NCBI RefSeq assembly: GCF_019263585.2 | Contig: NZ_JADQDF010000001.1 | Location: 1,860,001-1,924,000 of the forward strand | Length of the DNA: 64,000 nucleotides | Direction of reading: 5' to 3' | Source: Pseudonocardia oceani | Lineage (GTDB): Bacteria; Actinomycetota; Actinomycetes; Mycobacteriales; Pseudonocardiaceae | The notes under the pieces: generated by a model | Seen by the model: the letters and a program-made list of their open reading frames with translations, nothing else | What the model was told of the DNA's origin: nothing | Database searches by the model: none | In this document: one piece after another, positions 1 to 7,726 of the stretch | Position numbering within the stretch: the stretch's first letter is position 1 | Layout: every line of letters starts with the position of its first letter | Made by a program: the position numbers and the translations under genes

Positions 1-1
1 C

Positions 2-97
2 TTCGACAAGGTCCGCAACTACGACGGCAGCTGGACCGAGTGGGGCAACGCCGTGCGCGTGCCGATCGTGCAGGGCAGCGAGCGGGGCTCGGCGTGA
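2..97 (+). CDS. sseA: Thiosulfate sulfurtransferase, C-terminal end (partial)
   Basis: Only the last 31 codons lie in the window. They read [16 protein letters not shown] followed by AVRVPI, the usual end of actinobacterial SseA-type tandem rhodaneses, which move sulfane sulfur between thiosulfate or 3-mercaptopyruvate and thiol acceptors. The active-site cysteine loop is not visible here. The stop overlaps the next start as GTGA. The pairing with a SufE-like gene and then accA3 matches the M. tuberculosis Rv3283-Rv3285 order, which supports the call. Confidence 0.8.
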   Translation, partial: FDKVRNYDGSWTEWGNAVRVPIVQGSERGSA

Positions 98-525
98 GCC
101 TGCCTCCGCAGCTGGAGGAGCTCGTCGAGGACTTCTCCGGCGTCGGTCCCAAGGACCGCCTGCAGCTGCTCCTGGAGCTCTCCCGCGAGCTCCCGGAGCT
201 GCCCGAGCGGTACGCCGACGCGGCCGATTCGATGGAGCAGGTGCACGAGTGCCAGTCGCCGCTGTTCCTCGCCGTCGAGGTCGACGACGACGCCGACCGG
301 CGCGTGCACCTGTTCTTCTCCGCGCCGCCCGAGGCGCCGACCACGCGCGGGTTCGCCTCGATCATGCACACGGGGATGGACGGGGAGCCGGCGGAAGCCG
401 TGCTCGCCGTGCCCGACGACTTCTACACCGCGCTCGGGCTCGCCCAGGCCGTGAGCCCGCTGCGGCTGCGCGGCATGGCCGCGATGCTGTCGCGGATCAA
501 GAAGCAGGTGCGCGCGGCCGTCTGA
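94..525 (+). CDS. SufE-family Fe-S assembly protein
   Basis: A 143-aa protein of the SufE fold. SufE proteins accept persulfide sulfur from a cysteine desulfurase for iron-sulfur cluster assembly. The motif HECQSPLF puts the conserved sulfur-acceptor cysteine at residue 53, close to Cys51 of E. coli SufE. The alpha-helical start and the C-terminal MLSRIKKQV helix are also typical. I chose GTG at 94 because it overlaps the sseA stop by four bases and begins [10 protein letters not shown]; an in-frame upstream extension would run through sseA. Co-transcription with a sulfurtransferase fits a sulfur-relay role. Length is normal for the family. Confidence 0.85.
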   Translation: MSLPPQLEELVEDFSGVGPKDRLQLLLELSRELPELPERYADAADSMEQVHECQSPLFLAVEVDDDADRRVHLFFSAPPEAPTTRGFASIMHTGMDGEPAEAVLAVPDDFYTALGLAQAVSPLRLRGMAAMLSRIKKQVRAAV

Positions 526-558
526 GGCTCTCCTGCGGCCACCTCAAGTTCTGGTGAA

Positions 559-584
559 GAACGTTCCCCGGGACGGTGTCCGTC
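559..584 (+). promoter_or_regulatory. Possible ECF-type promoter before the TIGR04222 operon
   Basis: GAAC (559-562), 18 bases, then CGTC (581-584) resembles the GGAAC-N18/19-CGTT/C pattern of many actinobacterial ECF promoters. It lies about 45 bp before the ATG at 631, which has a strong AGGAGGTG ribosome binding site. The first G of the -35 element is an A, so this is a weak prediction. Confidence 0.25.
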
Positions 585-630
585 GCAACACTGTGAGGCG
601 TCTCATGAGGACGTCTTCAGGAGGTGCGCG

Positions 631-1515
631 ATGGACACCTGGGGAATCAGCGGCCCCACCTTCCTCACCGGCTACGTGCTCCTGGCCGCGGTGGTGTGGG
701 TCGCGGTCGCGCGGCAGCGCCGCGCGCTCGCCGAGGGGTCACCTCGTACCGTCCACGACCTGGGCGGACACGAGGTGGCCCACCTCAACGGCGGGCCCGA
801 ACTGGCCGTCACCTCCGCGCTGACGTCCATGCACCTGCGCGGCACGATCGCGCCGGCCAAGGGCCTGGTCCACGCGGTGGGCCGGCCCGAGCCCGGTGCG
901 CACCCGCTCGAGCGGGCCATCCACTTCACCTGCGGCAGCCCCGTACCGCGCGCCCGACTGCCGCTGCACCGTCCGGTCCGCACCGCGCTGGACGGCATCC
1001 ACGACCGCCTCGTCGCCCAGGGCCTGCTGCTCCCGGAGCCCCGCCGCCGCGAGATCCGCGCGGCCGGTTGGTGGCTCGGTGCAGTCGCGCTGCTGGGTCT
1101 GCTGCGCCTGCTCGCCGGCGTCGCCGAGAGCCGGCCCGTCGGGCACCTCGTCGCGGTGCTGCTGCTCGTCTGCGTGGTCACGGCCGTGCTGCTGGTCCGG
1201 GCGCCGCGGCGCTCCCGCGCCGGTGACGAGCTCCTGGTGCGCCTGCAGACCGAGCACGACGCGCTGCGGCCGGACTCCCGGCCCGACTGGGTCGCCTACG
1301 GCCCGGCCACCGCCGCGCTCGGCGTCGGCATCTTCGGGGCGAGCGCCGTGTGGGCGTCCGACCCGGCCTTCGCCGAGGAGCTCGCCGTCCAGAAGGTCAC
1401 GTCGTCCGGCGGAGGTGACGGCGGCGCCTCGTCCTCCCTCGGGGGCGGCGACGGCGGCGGTGGGGGCGGCGACGGCGGGGGCGGCGGAGGGTGCGGCGGT
1501 GGCTGCGGCGGCTGA
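631..1515 (+). CDS. TIGR04222-type membrane protein with Gly/Cys-rich C-terminal tail
   Basis: A 294-aa membrane protein of unknown function. Hydrophobic segments lie near residues 10-28, 146-166, 172-192 and 228-248. The EVAHLNGGPELAV region at about 48-60 resembles the L-x-GGP motif of TIGR04222 proteins. From about residue 258 the chain becomes almost pure glycine with Asp and Ser and ends GGGCGGGCGG, with cysteines at 288 and 292. An AGGAGGTG ribosome binding site sits 5 nt before the ATG. The end of the gene overlaps the next gene by 17 bp. The tail looks like a modification substrate or metal-binding tail rather than a catalytic domain; this is inference from the DUF692 neighbour. Confidence 0.75.
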   Translation: MDTWGISGPTFLTGYVLLAAVVWVAVARQRRALAEGSPRTVHDLGGHEVAHLNGGPELAVTSALTSMHLRGTIAPAKGLVHAVGRPEPGAHPLERAIHFTCGSPVPRARLPLHRPVRTALDGIHDRLVAQGLLLPEPRRREIRAAGWWLGAVALLGLLRLLAGVAESRPVGHLVAVLLLVCVVTAVLLVRAPRRSRAGDELLVRLQTEHDALRPDSRPDWVAYGPATAALGVGIFGASAVWASDPAFAEELAVQKVTSSGGGDGGASSSLGGGDGGGGGGDGGGGGGCGGGCGG

Positions 1516-2377
1516 CGCCTGCACCGTCCCGGGGCTCGCCGGTCTGGGCATCGGCTGGCGGTCCGGGATCGCCGGCGTGGTGGATGACGTCGACGGCCTC
1601 GGCTTCACCGAGGTCGTCGCCGAGTCCCTCGTTCCCGCAGATCCGCCTCGAGGGGTGGCGGCTCTGCGGGAGCGGGGGGTGACCGTCGTGCCGCACGGGG
1701 TGCGGCTCTCCCTCGGCGGCACCGACCCGCTCGACGCCGCCCGCGTCACGCACCTCGCGGCCTGCGCGGCCGGCGTCGGGGCGCCGCTGGTGAGCGAGCA
1801 CGTCGCGTTCGTCCGGGCGGGCGGGCGCTACGCCGGGCACCTGCTGCCGCTCCCCCGCTCCCGCGACGCGCTCGACGTCCTCGCCGCCAACGTGGCGCGC
1901 ACGCAGGCCGAGCTCGACGTCCCGCTGGCGCTGGAGCCGATCGCCGCCCTGCTCGACTGGCCCGACGACGCGATGACCGAGGGCGAGTTCCTCACCGAGC
2001 TGCTCGACCGCACCGGCGCCCTGCTGCTGCTCGACGTCGCCAACGTGTACGCCAACGCGCGGAACCGCGGGCAGGACCCGGAGGCGGTGCTGGACTCCTT
2101 CCCGCTCGACCGCATCGCCTACGTCCACGTCGCGGGCGGCGCCACGCACGACGACGGGCTCCACCACGACACGCACACCGCGCCCGTCCCCGACGCCGTG
2201 CTGCGGCTGCTCGGGGCGCTGGTCGACCGCCTCCCCGCCCCGCCGCCGGTGATGCTGGAGCGCGACGGCGGCTACCCGCCCGCCGCGGAGCTGCACGCCG
2301 AGCTGGCGGCGATCCGGGGCGCGGCCCGCCTGGAACCCCCCGCGAGTCGGGCTCTCCTCGCGCGGGAGTCGCGGTGA
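1499..2377 (+). CDS. DUF692 / MNIO-family multinuclear non-heme iron oxidase-like protein
   Basis: A 292-aa TIM-barrel-type DUF692 protein. Relatives such as MbnB, TglH and the bufferin enzymes use two or three iron ions to modify cysteine residues in ribosomally made peptides. The likely metal ligands are all present: VVPHGVRLS (H66), SEHVAF (E100, H101), ALEPIA (E146), LLDVANVYAN (D179, N182), YVHVAGG (H210), DTHTAP (D224, H226) and MLERDG (E254). The only start compatible with full length is GTG 1499, inside the Gly/Cys tail of the upstream gene, implying translational coupling. It overlaps the next gene by four bases. The last codons contain a GCGAGTCGGG repeat also found elsewhere in the window. 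The peptide substrate is not proven; the upstream tail is the obvious candidate. Confidence 0.85.
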   Translation: MAAAADACTVPGLAGLGIGWRSGIAGVVDDVDGLGFTEVVAESLVPADPPRGVAALRERGVTVVPHGVRLSLGGTDPLDAARVTHLAACAAGVGAPLVSEHVAFVRAGGRYAGHLLPLPRSRDALDVLAANVARTQAELDVPLALEPIAALLDWPDDAMTEGEFLTELLDRTGALLLLDVANVYANARNRGQDPEAVLDSFPLDRIAYVHVAGGATHDDGLHHDTHTAPVPDAVLRLLGALVDRLPAPPPVMLERDGGYPPAAELHAELAAIRGAARLEPPASRALLARESR

Positions 2378-2793
2378 GCGTCGTCTGGGGGCCCGACGCG
2401 CCCTCGGGCCGCGACCGCCTCGCCGCGCGCCAGGCCGCCCTCGTCGACGCGCTGGTGGCCGGCGGCCCGCCCCCGGACGGCTTCGACACCGCCCGCCTCG
2501 ACGCCACCCGCCGCGCCCTGCTGCGCAAGCGGGCAGGCCTCGCCGCCGAGTCCTGGCCGCTGCTCGCGGCGTCGTTCGGCGAGGGCTGGCCTGCGGTGTT
2601 CGCCCGGCACCGCGACGGTCACGAGCCGGTCGGGGCGCTGCGCGACGGCTGGGACGTGGCGCGCGCGGTCACCGGGCTCACGGGCGGCGCGGCGGCGGAG
2701 CTCGCCGCCCGCGAGTCCGCGTTCCGCTACGACGGGCGCCGCGCGCCGCGCCCCCGTCTGCGCACGCGGCTGCGCCGGAGGCGGCGGCGCTGA
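2374..2793 (+). CDS. Small partner-like protein of the DUF692 operon (SCO6045-like)
   Basis: A 139-aa protein starting at GTG 2374, overlapping the DUF692 stop as GTGA. Its core, including SWPLLAASFGEGWPAVFARH, resembles the helical DUF2063-type partner proteins that accompany other MNIO enzymes, where the enzyme and a peptide-binding partner act together. It also recalls Streptomyces SCO6045-type proteins. The C-terminus is strongly basic (eleven arginines in the last fourteen residues), which could help it sit at the membrane or bind an acidic Gly/Asp tail. I see no catalytic motif. The role as partner is inference from operon position and weak similarity. Confidence 0.6.
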   Translation: MSVVWGPDAPSGRDRLAARQAALVDALVAGGPPPDGFDTARLDATRRALLRKRAGLAAESWPLLAASFGEGWPAVFARHRDGHEPVGALRDGWDVARAVTGLTGGAAAELAARESAFRYDGRRAPRPRLRTRLRRRRRR

Positions 2794-2863
2794 CCGCGCA
2801 CGATCGGGTGCAACGTCATCCACGCCACACGGTCCTCCGTCCGGCGATCGGGCCGACCATGCC

Positions 2864-2869
2864 TAAACT
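2864..2869 (+). promoter_or_regulatory. Possible -10 element for accA3
   Basis: TAAACT fits the TANNNT -10 pattern and lies about 58 bp before the GTG of accA3 in an otherwise GC-rich spacer. I do not see a convincing -35 element. Confidence 0.3.
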
Positions 2870-2926
2870 CCCCGGTAACCACGCGCCGGGGCAGGGGTTC
2901 CCCGGTCATCTCAGGGAGGCCGCAAC

Positions 2927-4582
2927 GTGCCGCGCTTGACCAAGGTCCTCGTCGCGAACCGCGGGGAGATCGCCGTCCGCGTGATCCGGGCCTGCGCCGA
3001 TGCCGGGATCGGCAGCGTCGCGGTATACGCCGACCCCGACCGGGACGCCCCGTTCGTCCGGCTGGCCGACGAGGCGTTCGCGCTCGGCGGGTCGACCGCC
3101 GCGGAGTCCTACCTCGACATCACCAAGGTCATCGACGCCGCCAAGCAGGCCGGTGCCGACGGCATCCACCCCGGCTACGGCTTCCTCTCCGAGAACGCCG
3201 ACTTCGCCCAGGCCGTGATCGACGCCGACATCACCTGGATCGGCCCGACGCCGCAGGCCATCCGCGACCTCGGCGACAAGGTCACCGCCCGCCACATCGC
3301 CACCCGCGCGGGCGCGCCGCTGGTCCCCGGCACGAACGACCCCGTGTCGGGCGCCGACGAGGTCGTCGCGTTCGCGAAGGAGCACGGGCTCCCCGTCGCG
3401 ATCAAGGCCGCGTTCGGCGGCGGCGGGCGCGGCATGAAGGTGGCGCGCGAGGAGAAGGAGATCGCCGAGCTGTACGACTCGGCGGTCCGCGAGGCCACCG
3501 CGGCGTTCGGGCGCGGCGAGTGCTTCGTCGAGCGCTACCTCGACAAGCCCCGCCACGTCGAGGCGCAGGTGCTGGCCGACACCCACGGCAACGTCATCGT
3601 CGTCGGCACCCGCGACTGCTCGCTGCAGCGCCGCTTCCAGAAGCTCGTCGAGGAGGCGCCCGCGCCGTTCCTGTCCGACGAGCAGCGCGCCACGATCCAC
3701 GAGGCGTCCAAGGCCATCTGCAAGGAGGCCGAGTACCACGGCGCCGGCACCGTCGAGTTCCTCGTCGGCCAGGACGGGCTGATCTCGTTCCTGGAGGTCA
3801 ACACGCGCCTGCAGGTGGAGCACCCGGTGTCGGAGGAGACCTCCGGGCTCGACCTGGTCCGCGAGCAGTTCCGCATCGCCGAGGGCCTCGAGCTCAACCT
3901 GCTGGAGGACCCGGAGCCGCGCGGGCACTCGATCGAGTTCCGGATCAACGGCGAGGACGCGGGTCGCAACTTCCTGCCCGCCCCCGGCACCGTCTCGTCG
4001 ATCTCGTTCCCGGCCGGGCCCGGCGTGCGCGTCGACGCGGGCGTGGAGTCCGGCTCCGTCATCGGCGGGCAGTTCGACTCGCTGCTGGCCAAGCTCATCG
4101 TCACCGGCTCCGACCGCGCGCAGGCGCTGGAGCGCTCGCGCCGCGCGCTGGCCGAGTTCCGCGTCGAGGGCATGGCCACCGTGCTCGAGTTCCACCGGCT
4201 CGTCGTCGAGGACCCGGCGTTCACCGGCACCTCCGAGGAGGAGTTCACCGTCCACACGCGGTGGATCGAGACCGAGTGGGAGAACACCGTCCCGCCGTTC
4301 GAGGGCGGCGCGGCGGCGAAGGCCCCGCGCAAGCGCGGCGGCGGCAAGGGCGGCAGCGCGGCGTCGGGCGACTCGGTCACCGCGCCGATGCAGGGCACGA
4401 TCATCAAGGTCGCGGTGTCCGACGGCGACACCGTCTCCGCGGGCGACCTCGTCGTCGTCCTGGAGGCGATGAAGATGGAGAACCCGGTCACCGCGCACAA
4501 GGACGGCACCGTCACGGGGCTGAGCGCGGAGCAGGGCGCGTCGGTCACCCAGGGCACGGTCCTCTGCGAGATCAAGGACTGA
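2927..4582 (+). CDS. accA3: Acyl-CoA carboxylase alpha subunit: biotin carboxylase + BCCP
   Basis: A 551-aa fused biotin carboxylase and biotin carboxyl carrier protein. It carboxylates its own biotin with bicarbonate and ATP, and partner AccD subunits then make malonyl-CoA or methylmalonyl-CoA for fatty and mycolic-type acids. The N-terminus [17 protein letters not shown] is the biotin carboxylase signature, and the ATP-grasp glycine loop FGGGGRGMK follows at about 163-171. The biotinyl domain fills about 475-551 with EAMKMENPV, biotinylated lysine near 516. GTG 2927 follows an AGGGAGG site. It is a little shorter than M. tuberculosis AccA3 (about 600 aa), mainly in the linker. A 40-bp hairpin follows 2 bp after the stop. 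Confidence 0.95.
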   Translation: MPRLTKVLVANRGEIAVRVIRACADAGIGSVAVYADPDRDAPFVRLADEAFALGGSTAAESYLDITKVIDAAKQAGADGIHPGYGFLSENADFAQAVIDADITWIGPTPQAIRDLGDKVTARHIATRAGAPLVPGTNDPVSGADEVVAFAKEHGLPVAIKAAFGGGGRGMKVAREEKEIAELYDSAVREATAAFGRGECFVERYLDKPRHVEAQVLADTHGNVIVVGTRDCSLQRRFQKLVEEAPAPFLSDEQRATIHEASKAICKEAEYHGAGTVEFLVGQDGLISFLEVNTRLQVEHPVSEETSGLDLVREQFRIAEGLELNLLEDPEPRGHSIEFRINGEDAGRNFLPAPGTVSSISFPAGPGVRVDAGVESGSVIGGQFDSLLAKLIVTGSDRAQALERSRRALAEFRVEGMATVLEFHRLVVEDPAFTGTSEEEFTVHTRWIETEWENTVPPFEGGAAAKAPRKRGGGKGGSAASGDSVTAPMQGTIIKVAVSDGDTVSAGDLVVVLEAMKMENPVTAHKDGTVTGLSAEQGASVTQGTVLCEIKD

Positions 4583-4584
4583 CC

Positions 4585-4624
4585 GTGCGCGGCGATCGTG
4601 GCCCCGGCCACGATCGCCGCTCAC
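4585..4624 (+). repeat. 40-bp palindromic element, copy 1 (19-2-19)
   Basis: Arms GTGCGCGGCGATCGTGGCC and GGCCACGATCGCCGCTCAC pair with one mismatch around a 2-base loop. It starts 2 bp after the accA3 stop and probably acts as a terminator or mRNA-stabilising hairpin. Copies of identical length occur at 20924 and 48097. Confidence 0.75.
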
Positions 4625-4633
4625 GACCTCGTC

Positions 4634-5179
4634 ATGGACCCCGTCGAGATCAACGCCGGCGCCTGGTACCTGCGGGTGCCCCGCGCCGACGACCGCATGG
4701 ACGACCGGCACGCCGTGCTCGCCTCGTGCTCCGACCCGGAGATCACCCGCTGGCGCCATCGCCCGCCGCCCGACCCGGCCGAGGCCGACGCCTACGTCCG
4801 GCGCCGCCTGCGCGACTGGGCCCGCGACGAGCGCTACACATGGGCGGTCTGCGAGCCGACCACCGGGGAGATGCTGGGCGAGGTCTCGCTCGACCGCGTC
4901 GACCCGCCGATGGGGCAGGCCGAGGCCGCCTGCTGGGCCCTGCCCGCGGCCCGGCGCCGCGGCATGACGACCACCGCGCTCGGCGCCGTCCTGCGCTTCG
5001 GCTTCGCCGGGCTCGGCCTGCACCGCGTCACCTACCTGTGGGCGGCGGGCAACACCGCCTCCGGTCGCGTCGCGGAGAAGTGCGGGTTCCGCACCGAGGG
5101 CCGGATGCGCGACGCCTGGGTCGTCGACGGCGAGCGGCACGACGTGATCGTCACCGGCCTCCTGGCGACGGATCGTTGA
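4634..5179 (+). CDS. GNAT-family N-acetyltransferase (RimJ-like)
   Basis: A 181-aa GCN5-related acetyltransferase, acetyl-CoA dependent, of the subgroup that acetylates N-termini of proteins or small amines. The acetyl-CoA region is ARRRGMTTTALGAVLRF near residues 109-125, followed by the usual LHRVTYLWAAGNTASGRVAEK stretch in which an Asn sits at the pyrophosphate-side turn, then CGFRTEGRMRD. I chose ATG 4634; an in-frame GTG at 4598 lies inside the 40-bp palindrome and would add non-homologous residues. The substrate cannot be read from the sequence. It is downstream of accA3 but separated by the hairpin, so probably expressed on its own. Confidence 0.8.
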   Translation: MDPVEINAGAWYLRVPRADDRMDDRHAVLASCSDPEITRWRHRPPPDPAEADAYVRRRLRDWARDERYTWAVCEPTTGEMLGEVSLDRVDPPMGQAEAACWALPAARRRGMTTTALGAVLRFGFAGLGLHRVTYLWAAGNTASGRVAEKCGFRTEGRMRDAWVVDGERHDVIVTGLLATDR

Positions 5180-5402
5180 CGACCTCGCGCGAGCCCGTCT
5201 AGCGTCCGTCGGGCCAGGTCAGCCACAGCGACCCCGCACCGTGCTGCACAAGTGCATAGCGGACAGCAGTGATGAACCCGTGTGTCCACCCACGGGGCCC
5301 GGTTCCTCCGCCACGCGGACGACCGCGCCGCGGATCCCCCACCACGTCGGCGAAGGCCACGCCGTGGGACGTCCCCGACCTTCCAGGCGACCAGGATCCG
5401 TC

Positions 5403-5879
5403 ATGCCCCCCGACCCGTTCGTGACCACCCACGTCCACACCGACGGGCCCATCCCGGGCCCGCACTCCCTGCTCACCCTGACCTCGGCCGCGCACACCGG
5501 CGCCGGGGTCCTGACAGCTGTGTTCTCCGCGAACGTGCGCGAACTGCCCGGAGCCACGCTCCACCCGGGAGCCCTGTCCCACTGGCGGTCCAGGGCCGAC
5601 GACTGGCTGCACTCCCGCCGGGCCTCCCGTCCCCCCGCCCTCGCGATGACCGACTACGCCCGGTGGATCGAGCAGTTCCCCGGCGCCGTCTACGTCGCCG
5701 ACCCGGAACGCACCGACCACCTCTTCGTCTACTGGTACCTGCAGCGCTACACCGGCCGGTGGCCGTTCGCGGGCACCCTGCTCGACGCGGCCGTGCACGA
5801 CCGCCTCGAGTGCTCGGCCCTCTGCTCTCTGACCGGCTGCCGGACGCCGCACGCGGCGCCGCTGGCGGCCACCAGCTGA
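5403..5879 (+). CDS. Degenerate 3'-5' exonuclease-like (DnaQ fold) protein
   Basis: A 158-aa protein recalling an actinobacterial exonuclease family whose members begin with DVEADGPIPG and share FSANLETLPGA and FVYWYLVRF stretches. Here the first motif reads HVHTDGPIPGP, so the Asp and Glu that bind catalytic metal are both His. The matching FSANVRELPGA (about 41-51) and FVYWYLQRYTG (about 109-119) segments remain. The C-terminal third, which should carry further catalytic His/Asp residues, is replaced by a short Cys-containing tail. It is therefore probably not a working nuclease; it may be a decayed paralogue or a binding protein. ATG 5403 matches the family start. A strong hairpin follows the stop. 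Confidence 0.55.
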   Translation: MPPDPFVTTHVHTDGPIPGPHSLLTLTSAAHTGAGVLTAVFSANVRELPGATLHPGALSHWRSRADDWLHSRRASRPPALAMTDYARWIEQFPGAVYVADPERTDHLFVYWYLQRYTGRWPFAGTLLDAAVHDRLECSALCSLTGCRTPHAAPLAATS

Positions 5880-5880
5880 C

Positions 5881-5924
5881 CGACGAACGGCCGGCGCGTC
5901 CGCGGACGCGCCGGCCGTTCGTCG
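5881..5924 (+). terminator. 20-bp perfect hairpin terminator
   Basis: CGACGAACGGCCGGCGCGTC (5881-5900) pairs perfectly with 5905-5924 around a CGCG loop, directly after the stop of the exonuclease-like gene. There is only a short T run after it (GTTCCC), so it is a typical GC-rich actinobacterial terminator. Confidence 0.8.
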
Positions 5925-5956
5925 TTCCCGTTGGGGCTCCCGGCAGGATCGCCGCC

Positions 5957-7249
5957 ATGACCGCACTGACGAAGGGCGCCAACACCGGCGTCGACGCCCG
6001 GCGCCTCGACGTCGCCCTGACCTGGTCGCCGCGTCCCGGAGTCCCCGACGTCGACGCGTCGGCCCTGCTGCTCGACGCGGGCGGTCGGGTCCGGTCCGAC
6101 GCCGACCTGGTGTTCTACAACCAGCCCGAGCACGCGACGGGGGCGGTGCGCCACACCGGGAGGACCACGGCCGGTGACACGCTCCGCGTCGACCTCGGGC
6201 GGGTCGAGGACGCCGTCGACCGCATCGTCCTGGCGGCGTCGGCCGACGGCGGCACGTTCGGTGACGTCCCGGGCCTGGTGCTGCGGCTCGTCGACGCCGA
6301 CGGGGGCGGTGTCGTCGCCGAGTTCGCCATGACGGCGTCGACCGAGACCGCGTTCGTCGGCGGCGAGCTCTACCGCCGGGGCGGGGCGTGGAAGTTCCGG
6401 GCGGTCGGCCAGGGCTACGCCTCCGGACTGGCCGGGCTGGCCACCGACTACGGGATCACCGTCGACGACGAGCCGGTGGTGGCGCCGGTCCCGGACGCCG
6501 GCGCCGGCCTGCCGGTCGACCTGCGCAAGCGGCTGGACCTGCGCAAGCGCCAGGTCGCGGTGTCGTTGGAGGAGCGGGGTGCGCGCGGGGTCGCGGCCCG
6601 GGTGGTGCTGGCGCTCGACGCGTCGGGCTCCATGAGCCGGCTCTACCGCGACGGCGTCGTGGGCCGGGTCGTGGAACGCATGGCGGCCGTCGCCGCAGTC
6701 CTGGACGACGACGGCACCATGCAGGCCTGGACGTTCGCCACGAACCCGGCCCGGCTGCCCGACCTCGTCGTCGACGACCTGCCCGAGTGGATCCGGCTGC
6801 ACGCGCGGGTCGGGGAGTTCCGGATCCGCAAGCGGCCGCCGCGGGACCTGGAGCCGGGCCAGGTCGACATGGCCGCGGTCGGCGGGTCCAACGACGAGCC
6901 GAAGGTGATCGCGCAGATCCGCGCGTTCGTCCGGGCGGCGCCCGTCACGGTCCCGACGCTCGTCCTGTTCTTCTCCGACGGCGGGGTCACCCGCAACCGC
7001 GAGATCGAGCGCGAGCTCCGCGACGCCGTGCCGGAGCCGGTGTTCTGGCAGTTCGTCGGGCTCGGCCGCCGCAACCGGTACGGCGTGCTGGAGAAGCTGG
7101 ACACGATGACCGGCAGGCGCGTCGACAACGTCGGTTTCTTCGCCGTCGACGACATCGACGACCTGCCCGACGCCGAGCTCTACGACCGGCTGCTCGCCGA
7201 GTTCCCGTCGTGGATCACCGACGCCCGGGCCGCCGGCGTGCTGCGCTGA
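5957..7249 (+). CDS. TerD - von Willebrand A domain fusion protein (TerF-like)
   Basis: A 430-aa cytoplasmic protein. Residues 1 to about 170 are a TerD-like calcium-binding stress domain, with KGANTGVD near the start and DLVFYNQPEHATGAVRH near residues 50-66. Residues about 215-425 are a VWA domain with the MIDAS motif DASGSMS at about 220-226 and a later FFSDGG segment. This is the layout of TerF and related tellurite or stress-resistance proteins, whose biochemical role is not settled. No other ter genes are adjacent. ATG 5957 lies 33 bp after the upstream hairpin, so it probably has its own promoter. Length and both domains look intact. Confidence 0.85.
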   Translation: MTALTKGANTGVDARRLDVALTWSPRPGVPDVDASALLLDAGGRVRSDADLVFYNQPEHATGAVRHTGRTTAGDTLRVDLGRVEDAVDRIVLAASADGGTFGDVPGLVLRLVDADGGGVVAEFAMTASTETAFVGGELYRRGGAWKFRAVGQGYASGLAGLATDYGITVDDEPVVAPVPDAGAGLPVDLRKRLDLRKRQVAVSLEERGARGVAARVVLALDASGSMSRLYRDGVVGRVVERMAAVAAVLDDDGTMQAWTFATNPARLPDLVVDDLPEWIRLHARVGEFRIRKRPPRDLEPGQVDMAAVGGSNDEPKVIAQIRAFVRAAPVTVPTLVLFFSDGGVTRNREIERELRDAVPEPVFWQFVGLGRRNRYGVLEKLDTMTGRRVDNVGFFAVDDIDDLPDAELYDRLLAEFPSWITDARAAGVLR

Positions 7250-7286
7250 CCCGTCGTCGTGTCGCCCACGGCAGCCGCACGTCGGC

Positions 7287-7652
7287 TCAGGGCAGCCGCG
7301 ACGCCGTGAGCCCGCGCCCGGCCACGGCCCCGGCCACCCCGGCCAGCACCGTGATCCCGGCGAGCAGCAGCGTCACCAGGCCCAGCCCCCCGATGAGCAG
7401 GCCGATGCCGGCCGAGGCGAGGCCGACGACGAGCCCGGTACGCGCCACGACCGGCCCCCGGCGGCCACGGGTGACCATGCGGGCACCGGCGACCGTCAGG
7501 CCGATCGCGATCAGCCCGGCCAGCGGGCCGAGCAGCAGGGCGCTGGGCGGGACGAGGAAGAACAGGGCGTCGTCGAGGACCTGCGCACCGACGGCGGTGG
7601 CCAGGACCGGGGCGACGGGGACCGACGACGACGTGACGGGCTGGATGCTCAT
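7287..7652 (-). CDS. Small four-helix membrane protein, unknown function
   Basis: A 121-aa protein starting MSIQPVTSS. Hydrophobic segments cover about residues 26-42, 42-60, 68-88 and 90-112. Short charged loops (MVTRGRRGP, residues 59-67) separate the second and third segments. I recognise no family motif. It lies between the convergent TerD-VWA gene and the LpdA-like gene, 74 bp beyond the latter's stop on the same strand, so it might be read from the same transcript. The ATG start is the first good one after the LpdA-like stop. Confidence 0.6.
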   Translation of the reverse strand: MSIQPVTSSSVPVAPVLATAVGAQVLDDALFFLVPPSALLLGPLAGLIAIGLTVAGARMVTRGRRGPVVARTGLVVGLASAGIGLLIGGLGLVTLLLAGITVLAGVAGAVAGRGLTASRLP

Positions 7653-7726
7653 GCCGTCCAGGGTCGGCCGCGGGGTCTCCCGGCGGTATCGGGGAAACCC
7701 CCGAGTCGCCCCTGGTCCGGGTCGCT

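Noticed and set aside
2340..2380. GAGTCGGG repeat at the end of the DUF692 gene as a transposon scar
   Set aside because: It lies in frame within the last codons and no target duplication or second end is visible.
4598..4633. GTG at 4598 as start of the acetyltransferase
   Set aside because: It lies within the 40-bp palindrome, and the extra residues do not resemble the family; ATG 4634 fits better.
2906..5140. A 744-codon open frame on the minus strand opposite accA3 and the acetyltransferase gene
   Set aside because: It is the antisense shadow of highly biased GC codons; its translation is Arg/Gly/Asp/Val-rich with no motif, while the plus strand encodes unmistakable AccA3.
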